64,000 nt of DNA from RGIG3009 sp045630765. Its GTDB lineage: Bacteria; Bacillota; Clostridia; Oscillospirales; Acutalibacteraceae. Each line of letters starts with the position of its first letter. Position 1 is the stretch's first letter. The stretch covers positions 1 through 64,000 of the forward strand of contig JAZQTM010000104.1 in assembly GCA_045630765.1 (NCBI GenBank). The letters run 5' to 3'. Shown here piece after piece: positions 41,580-50,767 of the stretch. Under the pieces are notes generated by a model. That model ran no database searches. It saw only the letters and a list, made by a program, of their open reading frames with translations, and was not told where the DNA came from. Both the position numbers and the translations under genes were made by a program.

Positions 41580-42260
41580 CTTGGCTAGCAACGCGGGCAA
41601 GTCGGATAAACGGTCAACTTCAAAATCCGGTTTGGCGAGGGGAAGGCAGACACTATGCGAGGGGTTAAACCAGCAGGTGCGCAAGCCAACCAGATTGCCG
41701 CCGCGAATATCGGAACTCAGGCTGTCACCGATGATGACAGCCTTTTCTTTTTCAAAACCGTCGATACAGGAAAAGCAGTGTTCAAAATATCGCGGATCGG
41801 GTTTGTTGAAGCCGATTTCGTGCGAAATAAATACGTCTTTAAAATACGGGAGAATAGCGGCACTTTCCAAACGGCGGCGCTGAATGGATGCCGTGCCGTT
41901 TGTCATCAGATACAAGTCGTAGGTCTTGTGCAGTGTCTTGAGAAGTTCTGGTGCTCCCGGCATAAAATAATGCCCGACGCCCAAAAGATATTCATACAGG
42001 GCTTTTACCTTTTCAACGTCACAAGGCAGCCCGTATTCCTCAAACAACAGCGTGAAACGGCGGCGGAGGACTTGTTCTCGTGTGATTTCTCCGCGTTCGA
42101 GTAATTCCCATTGCGTACGGTTTATGACGTGGTAACGCTCTAACATATCGTCGGTCGGCGTAAATCCCAATTCCTTTAAGGTCGAGGATAATGCGACGAG
42201 TTCTGCCTTCTTAAAATCCAGCAGTGTATCGTCCACGTCAAAGAAAATGGTAGTAAGCAT
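41574..42260 (-). CDS. HAD-superfamily hydrolase, YjjG-like nucleotidase
   Basis: A 228-residue protein with all four HAD motifs: FFDVDDTLLDF (nucleophile Asp), LMTNGTASIQRRRLE (Thr), GFNKPDPRYFEHC (Lys) and VIIGDSLSSDIRGG (Asp pair). The helical cap (ERYHVINRTQWELLERGEIT) and overall spacing match the YjjG/TIGR02254-like group, which dephosphorylates non-canonical pyrimidine nucleotides. It lies downstream of secF beyond a terminator, with AAAGGATTGA before its ATG, so it may rely on read-through. It overlaps the birA 3' end by 6 bp on the opposite strand. Confidence 0.87.
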   Translation of the reverse strand: MLTTIFFDVDDTLLDFKKAELVALSSTLKELGFTPTDDMLERYHVINRTQWELLERGEITREQVLRRRFTLLFEEYGLPCDVEKVKALYEYLLGVGHYFMPGAPELLKTLHKTYDLYLMTNGTASIQRRRLESAAILPYFKDVFISHEIGFNKPDPRYFEHCFSCIDGFEKEKAVIIGDSLSSDIRGGNLVGLRTCWFNPSHSVCLPLAKPDFEVDRLSDLPALLAKL

Positions 42261-42278
42261 CGTGACTCAATCCTTTGT

Positions 42279-42309
42279 AAAAAGCCCCCGAAAGTTTCGG
42301 GGGCTTTTT
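42279..42309 (-). terminator. Terminator of secDF
   Basis: A perfect 15-bp stem (AAAAAGCCCCCGAAA with TTTCGGGGGCTTTTT). On the minus strand the T run is followed by ACAAAGG, the ribosome site region of the HAD gene. Confidence 0.9.
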
Positions 42310-42316
42310 GTAAATG

Positions 42317-43255
42317 TTATTTTTTCTTGGCTTTTGCAGCTTTGCGGCGGGCACTGTGCTCCACCCAAAGCGCCCACATCGGGGTGCACAGGAAGGTGGA
42401 GGAGTAGAAACCGGAGATAACACCGAAGGACATCGGCAACGCAAAACTGATGATGGCATCCATCGAGAAGATGGCGGCGATTACCGCGACCGTACCGATA
42501 GCAACGAAAGTGCAGATCGAAGTGTTCACTGTACGACCGAAGGATTGACGCAAACTAACGTTGACAACTTCGCCGATCGAAGCTTTCTTTTCCATCTTTA
42601 CACGGTTTTCACGGATACGGTCGTAGATGACGATGGTATCGTTGAGTGAATAACCGAGGATGGTGAGCACGACTGCCACGAAGTTGTCGTTCAACGGAAT
42701 ACGGAAGATCACAAACACAAAGTAAGCGATCAAAATATCGTGCAGCAGTGCGAGCAGTGCCATTACGCCGGCGGAGAAACCGCCGATCTTGCGGAAACGC
42801 CAACCAACGTAGATAACCAAGAAAAGCGAAGCCAATGCAATTGCCATCCAGCACTTGGCAAAGAAGGTGCGACCATAGGACGGCTGCAAGGAGTTGGTTT
42901 CAATTTCCTTGATGTTGTTATTCGCAAATTTCTTTTGCAGTGTCTCCACAAAGGTGGTCTGTGTTTCCACGTCGATTTCATCGGGGAGGGAAACCACAAT
43001 GGTCTTCAAACCACTTTCACCATTTTCGGTGACGTCGATCTCGGCGCCGTCAAGTTCCACTTGGATGAACTCTTTTACAGCGTCGGCGTCCAGTGCGTTT
43101 TCATAGCTGTATTTAAGAAGCGTACCGCCCTTGAAGTCGATGTCCAGCTCAACACCCATCACCAAGTTGCAGATCAGACCGATGGCAAGCAATGCGATGG
43201 AGATGAAGAGGAATACGCGTCTTTTCGCGATAAAATCAAAGTTCTTAAGCATCAT
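42317..43255 (-). CDS. secF: Protein-export membrane protein SecF
   Basis: A 312-residue, six-helix RND-family protein. It starts with the typical KNFDFIAKRRVFLFISIALL and the periplasmic-side signature GVELDIDFKGGTLLKY. The transmembrane segment VLTILGYSLNDTIVIYDRIR carries the D-T-I-V-I-YDR-I-R motif of all SecF proteins, then SLRQSFGRTVNTSICTF. It works with SecD in proton-driven late steps of Sec export. Its start overlaps the secD end by 11 bp and GGAGGTAA precedes the ATG. Confidence 0.96.
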   Translation of the reverse strand: MMLKNFDFIAKRRVFLFISIALLAIGLICNLVMGVELDIDFKGGTLLKYSYENALDADAVKEFIQVELDGAEIDVTENGESGLKTIVVSLPDEIDVETQTTFVETLQKKFANNNIKEIETNSLQPSYGRTFFAKCWMAIALASLFLVIYVGWRFRKIGGFSAGVMALLALLHDILIAYFVFVIFRIPLNDNFVAVVLTILGYSLNDTIVIYDRIRENRVKMEKKASIGEVVNVSLRQSFGRTVNTSICTFVAIGTVAVIAAIFSMDAIISFALPMSFGVISGFYSSTFLCTPMWALWVEHSARRKAAKAKKK

Positions 43256-44669
43256 TGCGTTTACCTCCTAACAGCCAGGGTTTACGGAGGAACTTGAAGC
43301 GAGATACCGACTTGAGCATCAGTCGCGAGCAAGTTACGCCCATAATGAAGTTGAAGATGATACCGGCGAGCAGCGTGTAACCGAAAGAGTATACGGCGCC
43401 GCTGGCGGAAACAGGGAACATAAACAAGAAGGGTTTGAGCAGTTTGGCGAACAACGTGTCAGCAGGACCGAACACACCCATCAAGACGATGGAGATGATG
43501 ATAACGGTAATGTTGCCGTCGAAAATAGCCGAGAAGGACTCGCTACAACCGTTGTTGATCGCGCCGTCAATGGTGCGACCGCCGCGGATCTGCTCTCTGA
43601 TACGCTCGGCGGTGATGATGTTCGCATCGACACCCATACCGATCGACAGGATAATACCGGCGATACCGGGAAGGGTCAACGTAAAGCTGTTGAAGAACGA
43701 GAAATATCCCGAAACAACCGCGATGGAACCGGCGACCTGACCGAGCAGGGCAATCACGCCGACAAAGCCGGGCAAGCGGTAGTACACGATCATAAAAACG
43801 GAGATAAGAACGAAGGCGATGATACCGGCGAGTACCATGATCTCCAAAGCACGTTCACCGAGCGTTGCGGTAACGGTGCTGGTGTTTTTCGCCGTAATGC
43901 TGAACGGCAAAGAACCGGAGTTGATCAGATTTGCCAGATCCAATGCTTCCGCGTAATCGGCAAAGCCGCCCGAGATCTGTGCACTGCCATCGGCAATATG
44001 TTCGTTAACGGTGGGGTTGGAGATACACTCGTCATCCAGCCAAATGGAGATCGTGTAGGTAGAACCGCTGGCACCGTTAAGGTTTGCTTGCTTTTGCGTA
44101 GCGGTGGAGAACGCTTCTTTACCGGCGCTATCCAACTCTAAAGAAACGATCGGCGTGTTTTCCTGGTCAAAGCCGGGGGTTGCCGAGCTTACCAGAGAGC
44201 CGTTGAGAACAAAATCCTCTTTACCGGGTTTCTCGGTGGGCAAACCGGCGCTTTCCGATTTGTCGAGATAGAACTCCAGCAAAGCCGTCTTACCAAGTTC
44301 TTCAATAGCAGAAGCAGCGTCAAACTCGGTTTCATTGTTCTTCCACGGGAACCGAATGATAACCTGATCGTTATCCATATCGGTATACGCCTCGTAGTCG
44401 GTAATGTTGTTGGCGATCATACGACGCACGATAACTTCTTTCATCGCTTCGATCTGTGCATCGGTCGCTTCAATGGTTTCGTCTTCGGGAGCAAAGGTCA
44501 CTTCGATACCGCCGTTAATATCAATACCGGTTCGAATGTGTGAAGCTCCGCGTATCACCGTGTCCTCTCGGTCGCCGTAATTGGTGTATATACCAAAGAA
44601 GGAAGTATACGCCAAGGCAACGATGAGCAGTGCCACGATGAAAAATACTGGTTTTGGTGTACGCTTCAT
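43245..44669 (-). CDS. secD: Protein-export membrane protein SecD
   Basis: A 474-residue RND-family protein: an N-terminal helix (PVFFIVALLIVALAYTSFFG), SHIRTGIDINGGIEVTFAPE, the P1 head domain (NNITDYEAYTDMDNDQVIIR, then SLELDSAGKEAFSTATQKQA) and five C-terminal helices. SIGMGVDANIITAERIREQI is the conserved Asp-containing helix-4 motif. Together with SecF it forms the SecDF motor. It has a clear promoter 57 bp upstream. The gene is complete and of usual length for a Clostridia SecD that is not fused to SecF. Confidence 0.96.
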   Translation of the reverse strand: MKRTPKPVFFIVALLIVALAYTSFFGIYTNYGDREDTVIRGASHIRTGIDINGGIEVTFAPEDETIEATDAQIEAMKEVIVRRMIANNITDYEAYTDMDNDQVIIRFPWKNNETEFDAASAIEELGKTALLEFYLDKSESAGLPTEKPGKEDFVLNGSLVSSATPGFDQENTPIVSLELDSAGKEAFSTATQKQANLNGASGSTYTISIWLDDECISNPTVNEHIADGSAQISGGFADYAEALDLANLINSGSLPFSITAKNTSTVTATLGERALEIMVLAGIIAFVLISVFMIVYYRLPGFVGVIALLGQVAGSIAVVSGYFSFFNSFTLTLPGIAGIILSIGMGVDANIITAERIREQIRGGRTIDGAINNGCSESFSAIFDGNITVIIISIVLMGVFGPADTLFAKLLKPFLFMFPVSASGAVYSFGYTLLAGIIFNFIMGVTCSRLMLKSVSRFKFLRKPWLLGGKRNDA

Positions 44670-44725
44670 CGGTCAATCCTCCATCATTTGCATTCCATAC
44701 AAGAATAGGATCTCATATAGAATCT

Positions 44726-44754
44726 ATTATAGGTGACTTTGCTCAAAAAGTCAA
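44726..44754 (-). promoter_or_regulatory. Promoter of secDF
   Basis: On the minus strand TTGACT (44754-44749), 17 bp, TATAAT (44731-44726). Confidence 0.85.
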
Positions 44755-44774
44755 TGAAATTCACGGAATAATCA

Positions 44775-44806
44775 AAAAACCGCCGTGAAAATCACGGCGG
44801 TTTTCC
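44775..44806 (-). terminator. Terminator after the aminotransferase gene
   Basis: Arms AAAACCGCCGTGA and TCACGGCGGTTTT (44776-44804), followed on the minus strand by TTGAT. Confidence 0.88.
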
Positions 44807-44807
44807 A

Positions 44808-46085
44808 TTATTTGTTTAACAGTTTCTTAATACCAACGATCTGTGCACAAATGCAAAACAGATTCATTGCGGTTTGTAATTCATCGCAAGGCGGGAAGGT
44901 GGGGGCGATGCGCAGATTGGCATCGTGCGGATCCTGATGATAAGGATAGGTGGCGCCAGCTCCCGTCAGCACCACACCGGCCTCTTTCAGCATACGTACC
45001 ACTTCTTTGGCGCAACCGTCCATCAACGTAACGCTGACGAAATAACCGCCGTTCGGCGTGTGCCAGTTGGCAATGCCCGTACCGCCCAGTTGTTCGTTCA
45101 GCGTACGCAGAGTAATGTCAAACTTCGGACGAAGAACTGCCGCGTGAAGTTTCATATGCTCGTTGATACCGTTGATATCGCGGAAGAAGCGAGTATGCCG
45201 CAACATATTTTGCTTATCATAGCCGATCGTTTGAACAGACAAACGCTTTTTGATGTCAGCAATGTTCGCATCGCTGGCGCCGAGAGCCGCCACACCGGAA
45301 CCGGGGAAACTGATTTTTGAAGTGGAGGTAAAGCAAACGAAAATATCTTCGTTGTTAGCGGCTTTTGCTTCGTCAAACAGATTTAAAAGATGATCCGGTG
45401 TATCCGTCAAATGATGCACGCAATACGCGTTATCCCACATAATGCGGAAATCGGGTGCCGCAGGCTTTAAGCGGGCAAAGCGACGTACCGTTTCATCGGA
45501 ATAGGTGATGCCGTCGGGGTTGGAATACATCGGCACACACCAAATACCTTTCACACTCGGATCTTTGACAAGTTCTTCCACCACGTCCATATCCGGACCT
45601 TCTGCTGTCATGGGAACCGTGACGAGCGTAAATCCGAAATGCTCGGTAACGGCAAAATGACGATCGTAACCGGGAGCGGGGCAGAGGAACTTGACCTCGT
45701 CCAACTTACACCACGGCGTATGACCGCAAAGACCGGTCGAATAGGCTTGTGCAATATAATCGAACATTAAATTCAAACTGGAGTTGCCGCCAACGAGAAC
45801 GTTCGCTGCAGGCATTCCCAAAATCTCGCCGAAGAGCCGTCTTGCTTCTTCAATGCCGTCCAGGAATCCGTAGTTGCGGGTATCGGTGTTATTCTCCGTC
45901 TTGGCACCGCTGGACGCGTTAACAGTCGTGCAAAGCTCCATTGTCAATTCCAACTGTTCGGTACACGGTTTGCCGCGGGACATATCCAACTGTAATCCGC
46001 GAGCTTTGTAAGCTGCATATTCGGACTCACAGGCCGCTAATCGAGCGGTCAATTGTTCTTTAGTTAAAGATGAAAAATCAGGCAC
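44808..46085 (-). CDS. PLP-dependent aspartate-type aminotransferase (PF12897-like)
   Basis: A 425-residue fold-type I enzyme from GTG 46085 behind GAGAGGAG. The N-terminal LQLDMSRGKPCTEQLELTME is diagnostic of the MocR-like/subgroup 1c aspartate aminotransferases. Then come VLVGGNSSLNLMFDYIAQAY, VPMYSNPDGITYSDETV, MWDNAYCVHHL (Asp and Tyr at the cofactor) and the lysine site CFTSTSKISFPGSGVAALG. LRIAPTFPPCDELQ near the end holds the substrate-binding Arg. It probably converts aspartate and 2-oxoglutarate to oxaloacetate and glutamate. It is monocistronic with a repeat-bearing promoter region. Confidence 0.89.
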   Translation of the reverse strand: MPDFSSLTKEQLTARLAACESEYAAYKARGLQLDMSRGKPCTEQLELTMELCTTVNASSGAKTENNTDTRNYGFLDGIEEARRLFGEILGMPAANVLVGGNSSLNLMFDYIAQAYSTGLCGHTPWCKLDEVKFLCPAPGYDRHFAVTEHFGFTLVTVPMTAEGPDMDVVEELVKDPSVKGIWCVPMYSNPDGITYSDETVRRFARLKPAAPDFRIMWDNAYCVHHLTDTPDHLLNLFDEAKAANNEDIFVCFTSTSKISFPGSGVAALGASDANIADIKKRLSVQTIGYDKQNMLRHTRFFRDINGINEHMKLHAAVLRPKFDITLRTLNEQLGGTGIANWHTPNGGYFVSVTLMDGCAKEVVRMLKEAGVVLTGAGATYPYHQDPHDANLRIAPTFPPCDELQTAMNLFCICAQIVGIKKLLNK

Positions 46086-46115
46086 AAAAAACGACTCCTC
46101 TCAAATACTTCCCCC

Positions 46116-46168
46116 ATTGTAATGCATATCGTTTGATTTTGCAAGTTAAATTTGCAAAACTTGCAAAA
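46116..46168 (-). promoter_or_regulatory. Aminotransferase promoter with overlapping TTGCAA operator repeats
   Basis: On the minus strand TTGCAA (46144-46139), 17 bp, TACAAT (46121-46116). The -35 lies in one arm of an 11-bp perfect inverted repeat, TTTTGCAAGTT (46137-46147) and AACTTGCAAAA (46158-46168). A third TTGCAA sits between the arms (46152-46157). This looks like a repressor site. Confidence 0.7.
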
Positions 46169-46196
46169 AATATTTATTTTTTTGAAAAAATGCAGA

Positions 46197-46230
46197 AAAA
46201 CGCCCCGCTCGATAACGGGCGGGGCGTTTT
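46197..46230 (-). terminator. Terminator of asnS
   Basis: Arms AAAACGCCCCGC and GCGGGGCGTTTT (46197-46230) with a ten-base loop, T run on the minus strand. Confidence 0.9.
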
Positions 46231-46241
46231 GAAAATCAAAA

Positions 46242-47636
46242 TTAGAAGTCGGCAGAACCGGTCGTACGGGGGAAGGGGAGTACGTCGCGGATGTTAGCCA
46301 TACCGGTGACGTAGAGGATCAGACGCTCAAAGCCCAGACCGAAGCCGGAGTGCTTGGCACCGCCGTAACGGCGCAGATCCAAATACCACCAATAATCCTC
46401 GCGGTTGAGTCCCAATTCGTCCATACGCGCCTCGAGCAGATCCAAACGCTCTTCACGCTGGCTGCCGCCGATGATCTCGCCGACACCGGGTACCAACAGA
46501 TCCATTGCGGCAACGGTCTTGCCGTCGTCGTTAAGACGCATATAAAACGCCTTGATCTCTTTCGGATAATCGGTAACGAAGACGGGCGACTTGTATACCT
46601 GTTCGGTCAGGAAACGCTCGTGCTCGGTCTGCAGATCGCAACCCCAGTAGACAGGATATTCAAACTCGTCTTTATGCTGCTCCAAAATCTCGATTGCCTT
46701 GGTATAGGTCACGTGAGTGAAATCGGAGTGTACCAACGCGTTCAAGCGCTCCAAGAGATTCTTGTCGTAGAAGTCGTTAAAGAACTTCATCTCATCGGGG
46801 CAGTTTTCCAGCAGATACGAAACCACGTAGGTGATCATATCCTGTGCCAGATCCATATTATCTTCCAGATCCGCAAACGCGAATTCCGGCTCGATCATCC
46901 AGAACTCGGCGGCATGGCGGGCGGTATACGATTTTTCTGCACGGAAGGTGGGACCAAACGTATAGATCTTACCGAATGCCATTGCCATACACTCACCGGC
47001 AAGCTGACCGGAAACCGTCAGCGAGGTGTGCTTGCCGAAGAAATCTTGCGTATAATCAACGTCACCGTTTTCGGTGCGCGGAATATCGTTCAGATCCAGG
47101 GCGGTCAGATGGAACATCTCACCGGCGCCCTCACAGTCACTGGAGGTGATGATAGGCGTATGAGCGTACACGAAACCACGCTCTTGGAAGAAACGATGGA
47201 TCGCGTAAGCGGCAACCGAACGCACACGGAAAACCGCGCTGAACGTATTGGTGCGGGGACGCAGATGTGCGATCGTGCGCAAGAACTCCATCGAATGGCG
47301 CTTTTTCTGCAGCGGATAATCCGAGGTGGAAGCACCTTCCACTTCAATTGCCGTGGCGTGCAGCTCGCACGGTTGCTTCGCTTCGGGTGTTAATTGCAAC
47401 ATACCGCGCACGCAAAGGGCAGCACCAACGTTCTGATGGCAGATCTCCTCAAAATTAGCGAGCTTCGATTCTTCAATAATGACTTGCAGATTGCGCTGAC
47501 AACTGCCGTCGTTTAACTCAATAAAAGCCAGCGATTTGGATTGACGCAACGTGCGCACCCAACCGCAAACGGTCAGTTCTTTGTCGCAAAGAGAAGCGGC
47601 ATCCGCATAAACAGCGGCGATTTCATTTCGTTTCAT
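46242..47636 (-). CDS. asnS: Asparaginyl-tRNA synthetase
   Basis: Start taken at ATG 47636 (464 residues); TTG at 47657 is in frame but precedes the AAAGGA ribosome site. The N-terminal OB-fold anticodon domain reads LTVCGWVRTLRQSKSLAFIE. The class II catalytic core has AVFRVRSVAAYAIHRFFQER, HLTALDLN, FGPTFRAEKSYTARHAAEFW (motif 2) and GFGLGFERLILYVTGMANIR (motif 3). The C-terminus RDVLPFPRTTGSADF is the AsnRS form. The enzyme charges tRNA-Asn with asparagine. Confidence 0.96.
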   Translation of the reverse strand: MKRNEIAAVYADAASLCDKELTVCGWVRTLRQSKSLAFIELNDGSCQRNLQVIIEESKLANFEEICHQNVGAALCVRGMLQLTPEAKQPCELHATAIEVEGASTSDYPLQKKRHSMEFLRTIAHLRPRTNTFSAVFRVRSVAAYAIHRFFQERGFVYAHTPIITSSDCEGAGEMFHLTALDLNDIPRTENGDVDYTQDFFGKHTSLTVSGQLAGECMAMAFGKIYTFGPTFRAEKSYTARHAAEFWMIEPEFAFADLEDNMDLAQDMITYVVSYLLENCPDEMKFFNDFYDKNLLERLNALVHSDFTHVTYTKAIEILEQHKDEFEYPVYWGCDLQTEHERFLTEQVYKSPVFVTDYPKEIKAFYMRLNDDGKTVAAMDLLVPGVGEIIGGSQREERLDLLEARMDELGLNREDYWWYLDLRRYGGAKHSGFGLGFERLILYVTGMANIRDVLPFPRTTGSADF

Positions 47637-47675
47637 ACGTTCCAGTTCCTTTACCAAAAATTATCCATACAGGAC

Positions 47676-47703
47676 ATTATACCAAATTTTATTCAGAAAA
47701 CAA
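47676..47703 (-). promoter_or_regulatory. Promoter of asnS
   Basis: On the minus strand TTGTTT (47703-47698), 16 bp, TATAAT (47681-47676), 40 bp before the chosen start. Confidence 0.65.
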
Positions 47704-47720
47704 GAGTAAATCAAGAATTT

Positions 47721-49478
47721 CTATGTTGTTTGCCGATATAAAATCAAAAGTTCGTCGGTAGTCTTCCACACCTCATACCCGTTTTGCAGGCAGGTATCAC
47801 GATACGTTTTGGAGAAGGTAGCATAATTGTTGCGCATATCCAACGCGACGTAATCAGTATCGGGATTCTCGTGATAAAAGTCCTCATAGATCACATCGCG
47901 TTGTGCCAGGTGTGCTACCAACATCGTGGAGGCAGTGACCGAAGCCTCTTGCGGGATTTCATCCAGCACGGCTTCCATAGCGATGTACGTATCGCTGTCA
48001 TTGATCCATCGACCGACGTAGGTTTCGATTTTAGGCATCACGATCATTGCGTATAAGAAGCAAGAGGAAACCACGCTGAACAACAAAAGATTGCGTTGCT
48101 TGGAGAGCGGTCGCTCGCTAATGTTCTGTACGTATAAATAGAAACAAAAGGCGAGAGAAGCAAAACTGTACTGAAAGCCGATGTCGTATTGATGCACAAA
48201 GCCGGACAACAAATTCAGCAAAATCGGCGCCAGTAACAAATAACGGCTACACTGCTTGGTTCGCCATAACACCGCTCCAAACGGCAACAACATCTGTAAC
48301 AAATAGATCGGCTTTTCGGTGGCGGTGTTGACAAAGGATACCACCAGGTCCAAGAAATAAGCGGGGGCCCGCAACAAAGTTTGCCAAAATCCGCCGACGG
48401 TTTTTGCCTCGTCAAATAAGGCACTGTAACGTCCGATCATTGTGCCGGTGCCAAAGGTATTGAGTAAAAATACCGCTAAGGCGAAATACAGCAAAGCACC
48501 GCCGATCAGTGGCACCGCCGTGCGGTGATCTTTGCGGGAAAACAAAAGATATACACCGAAGATCACAAGGAAAACAGCGGCATCTTCTTTTACCAGTAAA
48601 ATGAGAACTGCTACGACGATCAGCCGGCGTCTACGATCCGTTTCATAGCAGTAAAACAACCACAGTAACAGCGGAAGCAGAAAGCAGTTTTCGTGCAGGT
48701 CATACGAGCAACCGGCGCTGACGGCAGGATGTGCAACGTACAGCAGCGCGAACAGGGCAGTATACTTATACGGCAACCGAAAATGCTGTGCCAACAAATA
48801 CACGGGCAAAATACCGCTTGCCAGTATAACGGCTTGAGCGATCTGCAACGTAACCGGTGAGGGAAACAGCATATAGAACGGTAACAGAAGGTAATAGATG
48901 GGGGAAATGTGAACGGCAAAATGCGAGAGAAGCATATCGCGTTCGGCGGTGGTAAGCGGCAAAAAGCGTTCCTTCATATTGTGGAACATCTGGCAAAACA
49001 GACCAAAATCAAAGTTTGGTGAAGCAAAGGTGTAATACCGCATCACCGTGAAAGAACCGATTCCCACAGCTAACACGACGCCAAGAATCAACACCCATAT
49101 ACGGCACGCTTTGGCGGATAAATCATTTCCGCCGACGAGCGAGGTCGAGGTGCTTTTGAGTATCGGCAAGGTGATCAATACGACGGCAAGCAGCACGATC
49201 AGCAGATATGCATACGGTGCTTCCCCCGCGTAGCGATAGACCGACACCAGTCCGTATGAAACCGCACTGCCGCACAAGACCCAATTGTCGAGCGAGGGTA
49301 AGTAACCGTAAATTTTCAAGAACCCGAGTGCTGCGAAAAGTAGTATAAACAATGCCGAAAAGAGCAAAGAGGGGATGCGAAACCAGATCTCACAGCATTT
49401 GAACAACGTGCAAAGGCACAGCCAACTGCCGAGCAGCCGCTTGATACAAGGGATGGGCGAGAGCAGTTCCTTTAGCAC
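47721..49478 (-). CDS. DUF2079-type polytopic membrane protein
   Basis: A 585-residue protein from GTG 49478 with AAAGGAGGT 8 nt upstream. There are about twelve hydrophobic helices (FSALFILLFAALGFLKIYGY, YLLIVLLAVVLITLPIL, VLILGVVLAVGIGSFTVMRY). After the fourth comes a loop with FDFGLFCQMFHNMKERF, then MLLSHFAVHISPIYYLLLPF, the pattern I associate with DUF2079 (GT-C glycosyltransferase-like) proteins. YDLHENCFLLPLLLWLFY supports this. A soluble C-terminal tail of about 120 residues ends in ELLILYRQTT. It may transfer sugars to a lipid-linked or wall polymer. It is the third gene of an envelope operon. Confidence 0.82.
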   Translation of the reverse strand: MLKELLSPIPCIKRLLGSWLCLCTLFKCCEIWFRIPSLLFSALFILLFAALGFLKIYGYLPSLDNWVLCGSAVSYGLVSVYRYAGEAPYAYLLIVLLAVVLITLPILKSTSTSLVGGNDLSAKACRIWVLILGVVLAVGIGSFTVMRYYTFASPNFDFGLFCQMFHNMKERFLPLTTAERDMLLSHFAVHISPIYYLLLPFYMLFPSPVTLQIAQAVILASGILPVYLLAQHFRLPYKYTALFALLYVAHPAVSAGCSYDLHENCFLLPLLLWLFYCYETDRRRRLIVVAVLILLVKEDAAVFLVIFGVYLLFSRKDHRTAVPLIGGALLYFALAVFLLNTFGTGTMIGRYSALFDEAKTVGGFWQTLLRAPAYFLDLVVSFVNTATEKPIYLLQMLLPFGAVLWRTKQCSRYLLLAPILLNLLSGFVHQYDIGFQYSFASLAFCFYLYVQNISERPLSKQRNLLLFSVVSSCFLYAMIVMPKIETYVGRWINDSDTYIAMEAVLDEIPQEASVTASTMLVAHLAQRDVIYEDFYHENPDTDYVALDMRNNYATFSKTYRDTCLQNGYEVWKTTDELLILYRQTT

Positions 49479-49517
49479 GGTGAGACCTCCTTTTCATAAT
49501 CTGTTAAACGCGTAGTG

Positions 49518-50753
49518 TTAATTTGCCGTAGTGGTCGTTTCGGTGTTCGTGGTAGTCGTCGTATCAGACGTATCAGTAGAAGTGTCGGGTGTTTCCGATT
49601 CCTCAATAATATTCGTCAGTGCGACGGCCTTCCATTCGTCGTCCACTTGCACAAACATCAGACGGCAGTGGAACGGTGCGCCGTCAATTTCGGTCTTACC
49701 CAAATAATATTTGGGCTGGAAACTGATCTCGCAAGCAAAATCAGTGCTTGTAAATTGTGAATAGGATAACAGCTTTACATCCGTAAAGTCGTAAGAGGTA
49801 TGTCCCGTGAACCACTGATTGTCAAAGCGAAGGATGGTCTGATACAGATCGCTGCTTTTGTGAATGACCTTGAGGAGATCGTTCTTTTTGGCGTCACGCG
49901 CCACAAATTTTGCGTACAGGAACGCCGTGTCCTGCGCAAGTGCTTCACGCTCGGTACGCAATACCTCTGCCACGGGTTGGTAAACCTCGTACACGTAATC
50001 GCCTGTTTGCGCGACCTCACAAGCATCACCGCTTAACGTCAGTGCTTCAACAGTGGGAGGATTCAAGAGATTCTCCAGGGTGTATTGGTAAACCACGGGC
50101 AGATCCTCGGTTGCGCTCATACCGCTCCACACCGTTTCCTGTGCGGGCACACTCGGCAAGTTTAAGAGAGCGGCATCCACTCCGTTGACCGTGATACGCA
50201 TCGTGTCTGCGGCAATGATGGAAACAGGGGGTAAATATTCCACTTCCGTGACATAGTTCCACGCCGTTTCACCCCACTCGGGGTTTTTGATCAGCGTGAG
50301 ATTGCTTACGCGCTTGTTGTCAATGTAGATAGTATAGTCTTTTTGTTCCTCCGTGGAGGTGATCTTTTCCCGTACGGAAAGGGTAGAAAGATCTCCGTCA
50401 TACAAACGCTCAAGATATTTGAAGAATTCCTGCTTGGTGTTCAAAATCGTTTCCTCAAATTCCGAAGCGGCGTAGATGGATTCGTAATCACCATCCTGTA
50501 TCCATTGCAAGTAATTTGCCAAAGCGGCACTCGACGTTCCCGCTTCGTATACTTTTAGGTGGTTATAGAAAAACCATAACGCGACGGTGATGCATACCAA
50601 CAGCACGGCGGAATAAATGGCCAGCACTTTCCCGAATTTTCGTTTTTTCGGGGGTGTGGCGTTATCGGGATCCGGATATACCGGCACTTCCATTACCGTA
50701 TCTTCCGCCTGAATGTCGTTGGGTTGTTCTTGTAAAATGGTATTTTCAGTCAT
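49518..50753 (-). CDS. Membrane-anchored extracellular protein of unknown function
   Basis: A 411-residue protein with a cytoplasmic acidic/proline-rich start (about 38 residues), basic KKRKFGK, one helix (VLAIYSAVLLVCITVALWFF) and a large extracytoplasmic part. The latter is helical near the membrane (NYLQWIQDGDYESIYAASEF) and then beta-rich (SIIAADTMRITVNGVDAALL). It ends in a Ser/Thr tail (DTSDTTTTTNTETTTTAN). Two NTF2-like segments (about 75-130 and 280-370) are possible but not certain. It lies 14 bp after the NAGPA-type gene and 39 bp before the DUF2079 gene, so a role at the cell surface is likely. Confidence 0.78.
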   Translation of the reverse strand: MTENTILQEQPNDIQAEDTVMEVPVYPDPDNATPPKKRKFGKVLAIYSAVLLVCITVALWFFYNHLKVYEAGTSSAALANYLQWIQDGDYESIYAASEFEETILNTKQEFFKYLERLYDGDLSTLSVREKITSTEEQKDYTIYIDNKRVSNLTLIKNPEWGETAWNYVTEVEYLPPVSIIAADTMRITVNGVDAALLNLPSVPAQETVWSGMSATEDLPVVYQYTLENLLNPPTVEALTLSGDACEVAQTGDYVYEVYQPVAEVLRTEREALAQDTAFLYAKFVARDAKKNDLLKVIHKSSDLYQTILRFDNQWFTGHTSYDFTDVKLLSYSQFTSTDFACEISFQPKYYLGKTEIDGAPFHCRLMFVQVDDEWKAVALTNIIEESETPDTSTDTSDTTTTTNTETTTTAN

Positions 50754-50767
50754 AGATAACCCTCCCG

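Noticed and set aside
46350..47393. 347-residue open frame on the plus strand
   Set aside because: It is the mirror of asnS, which has clear class II synthetase motifs; no promoter or ribosome site supports it.
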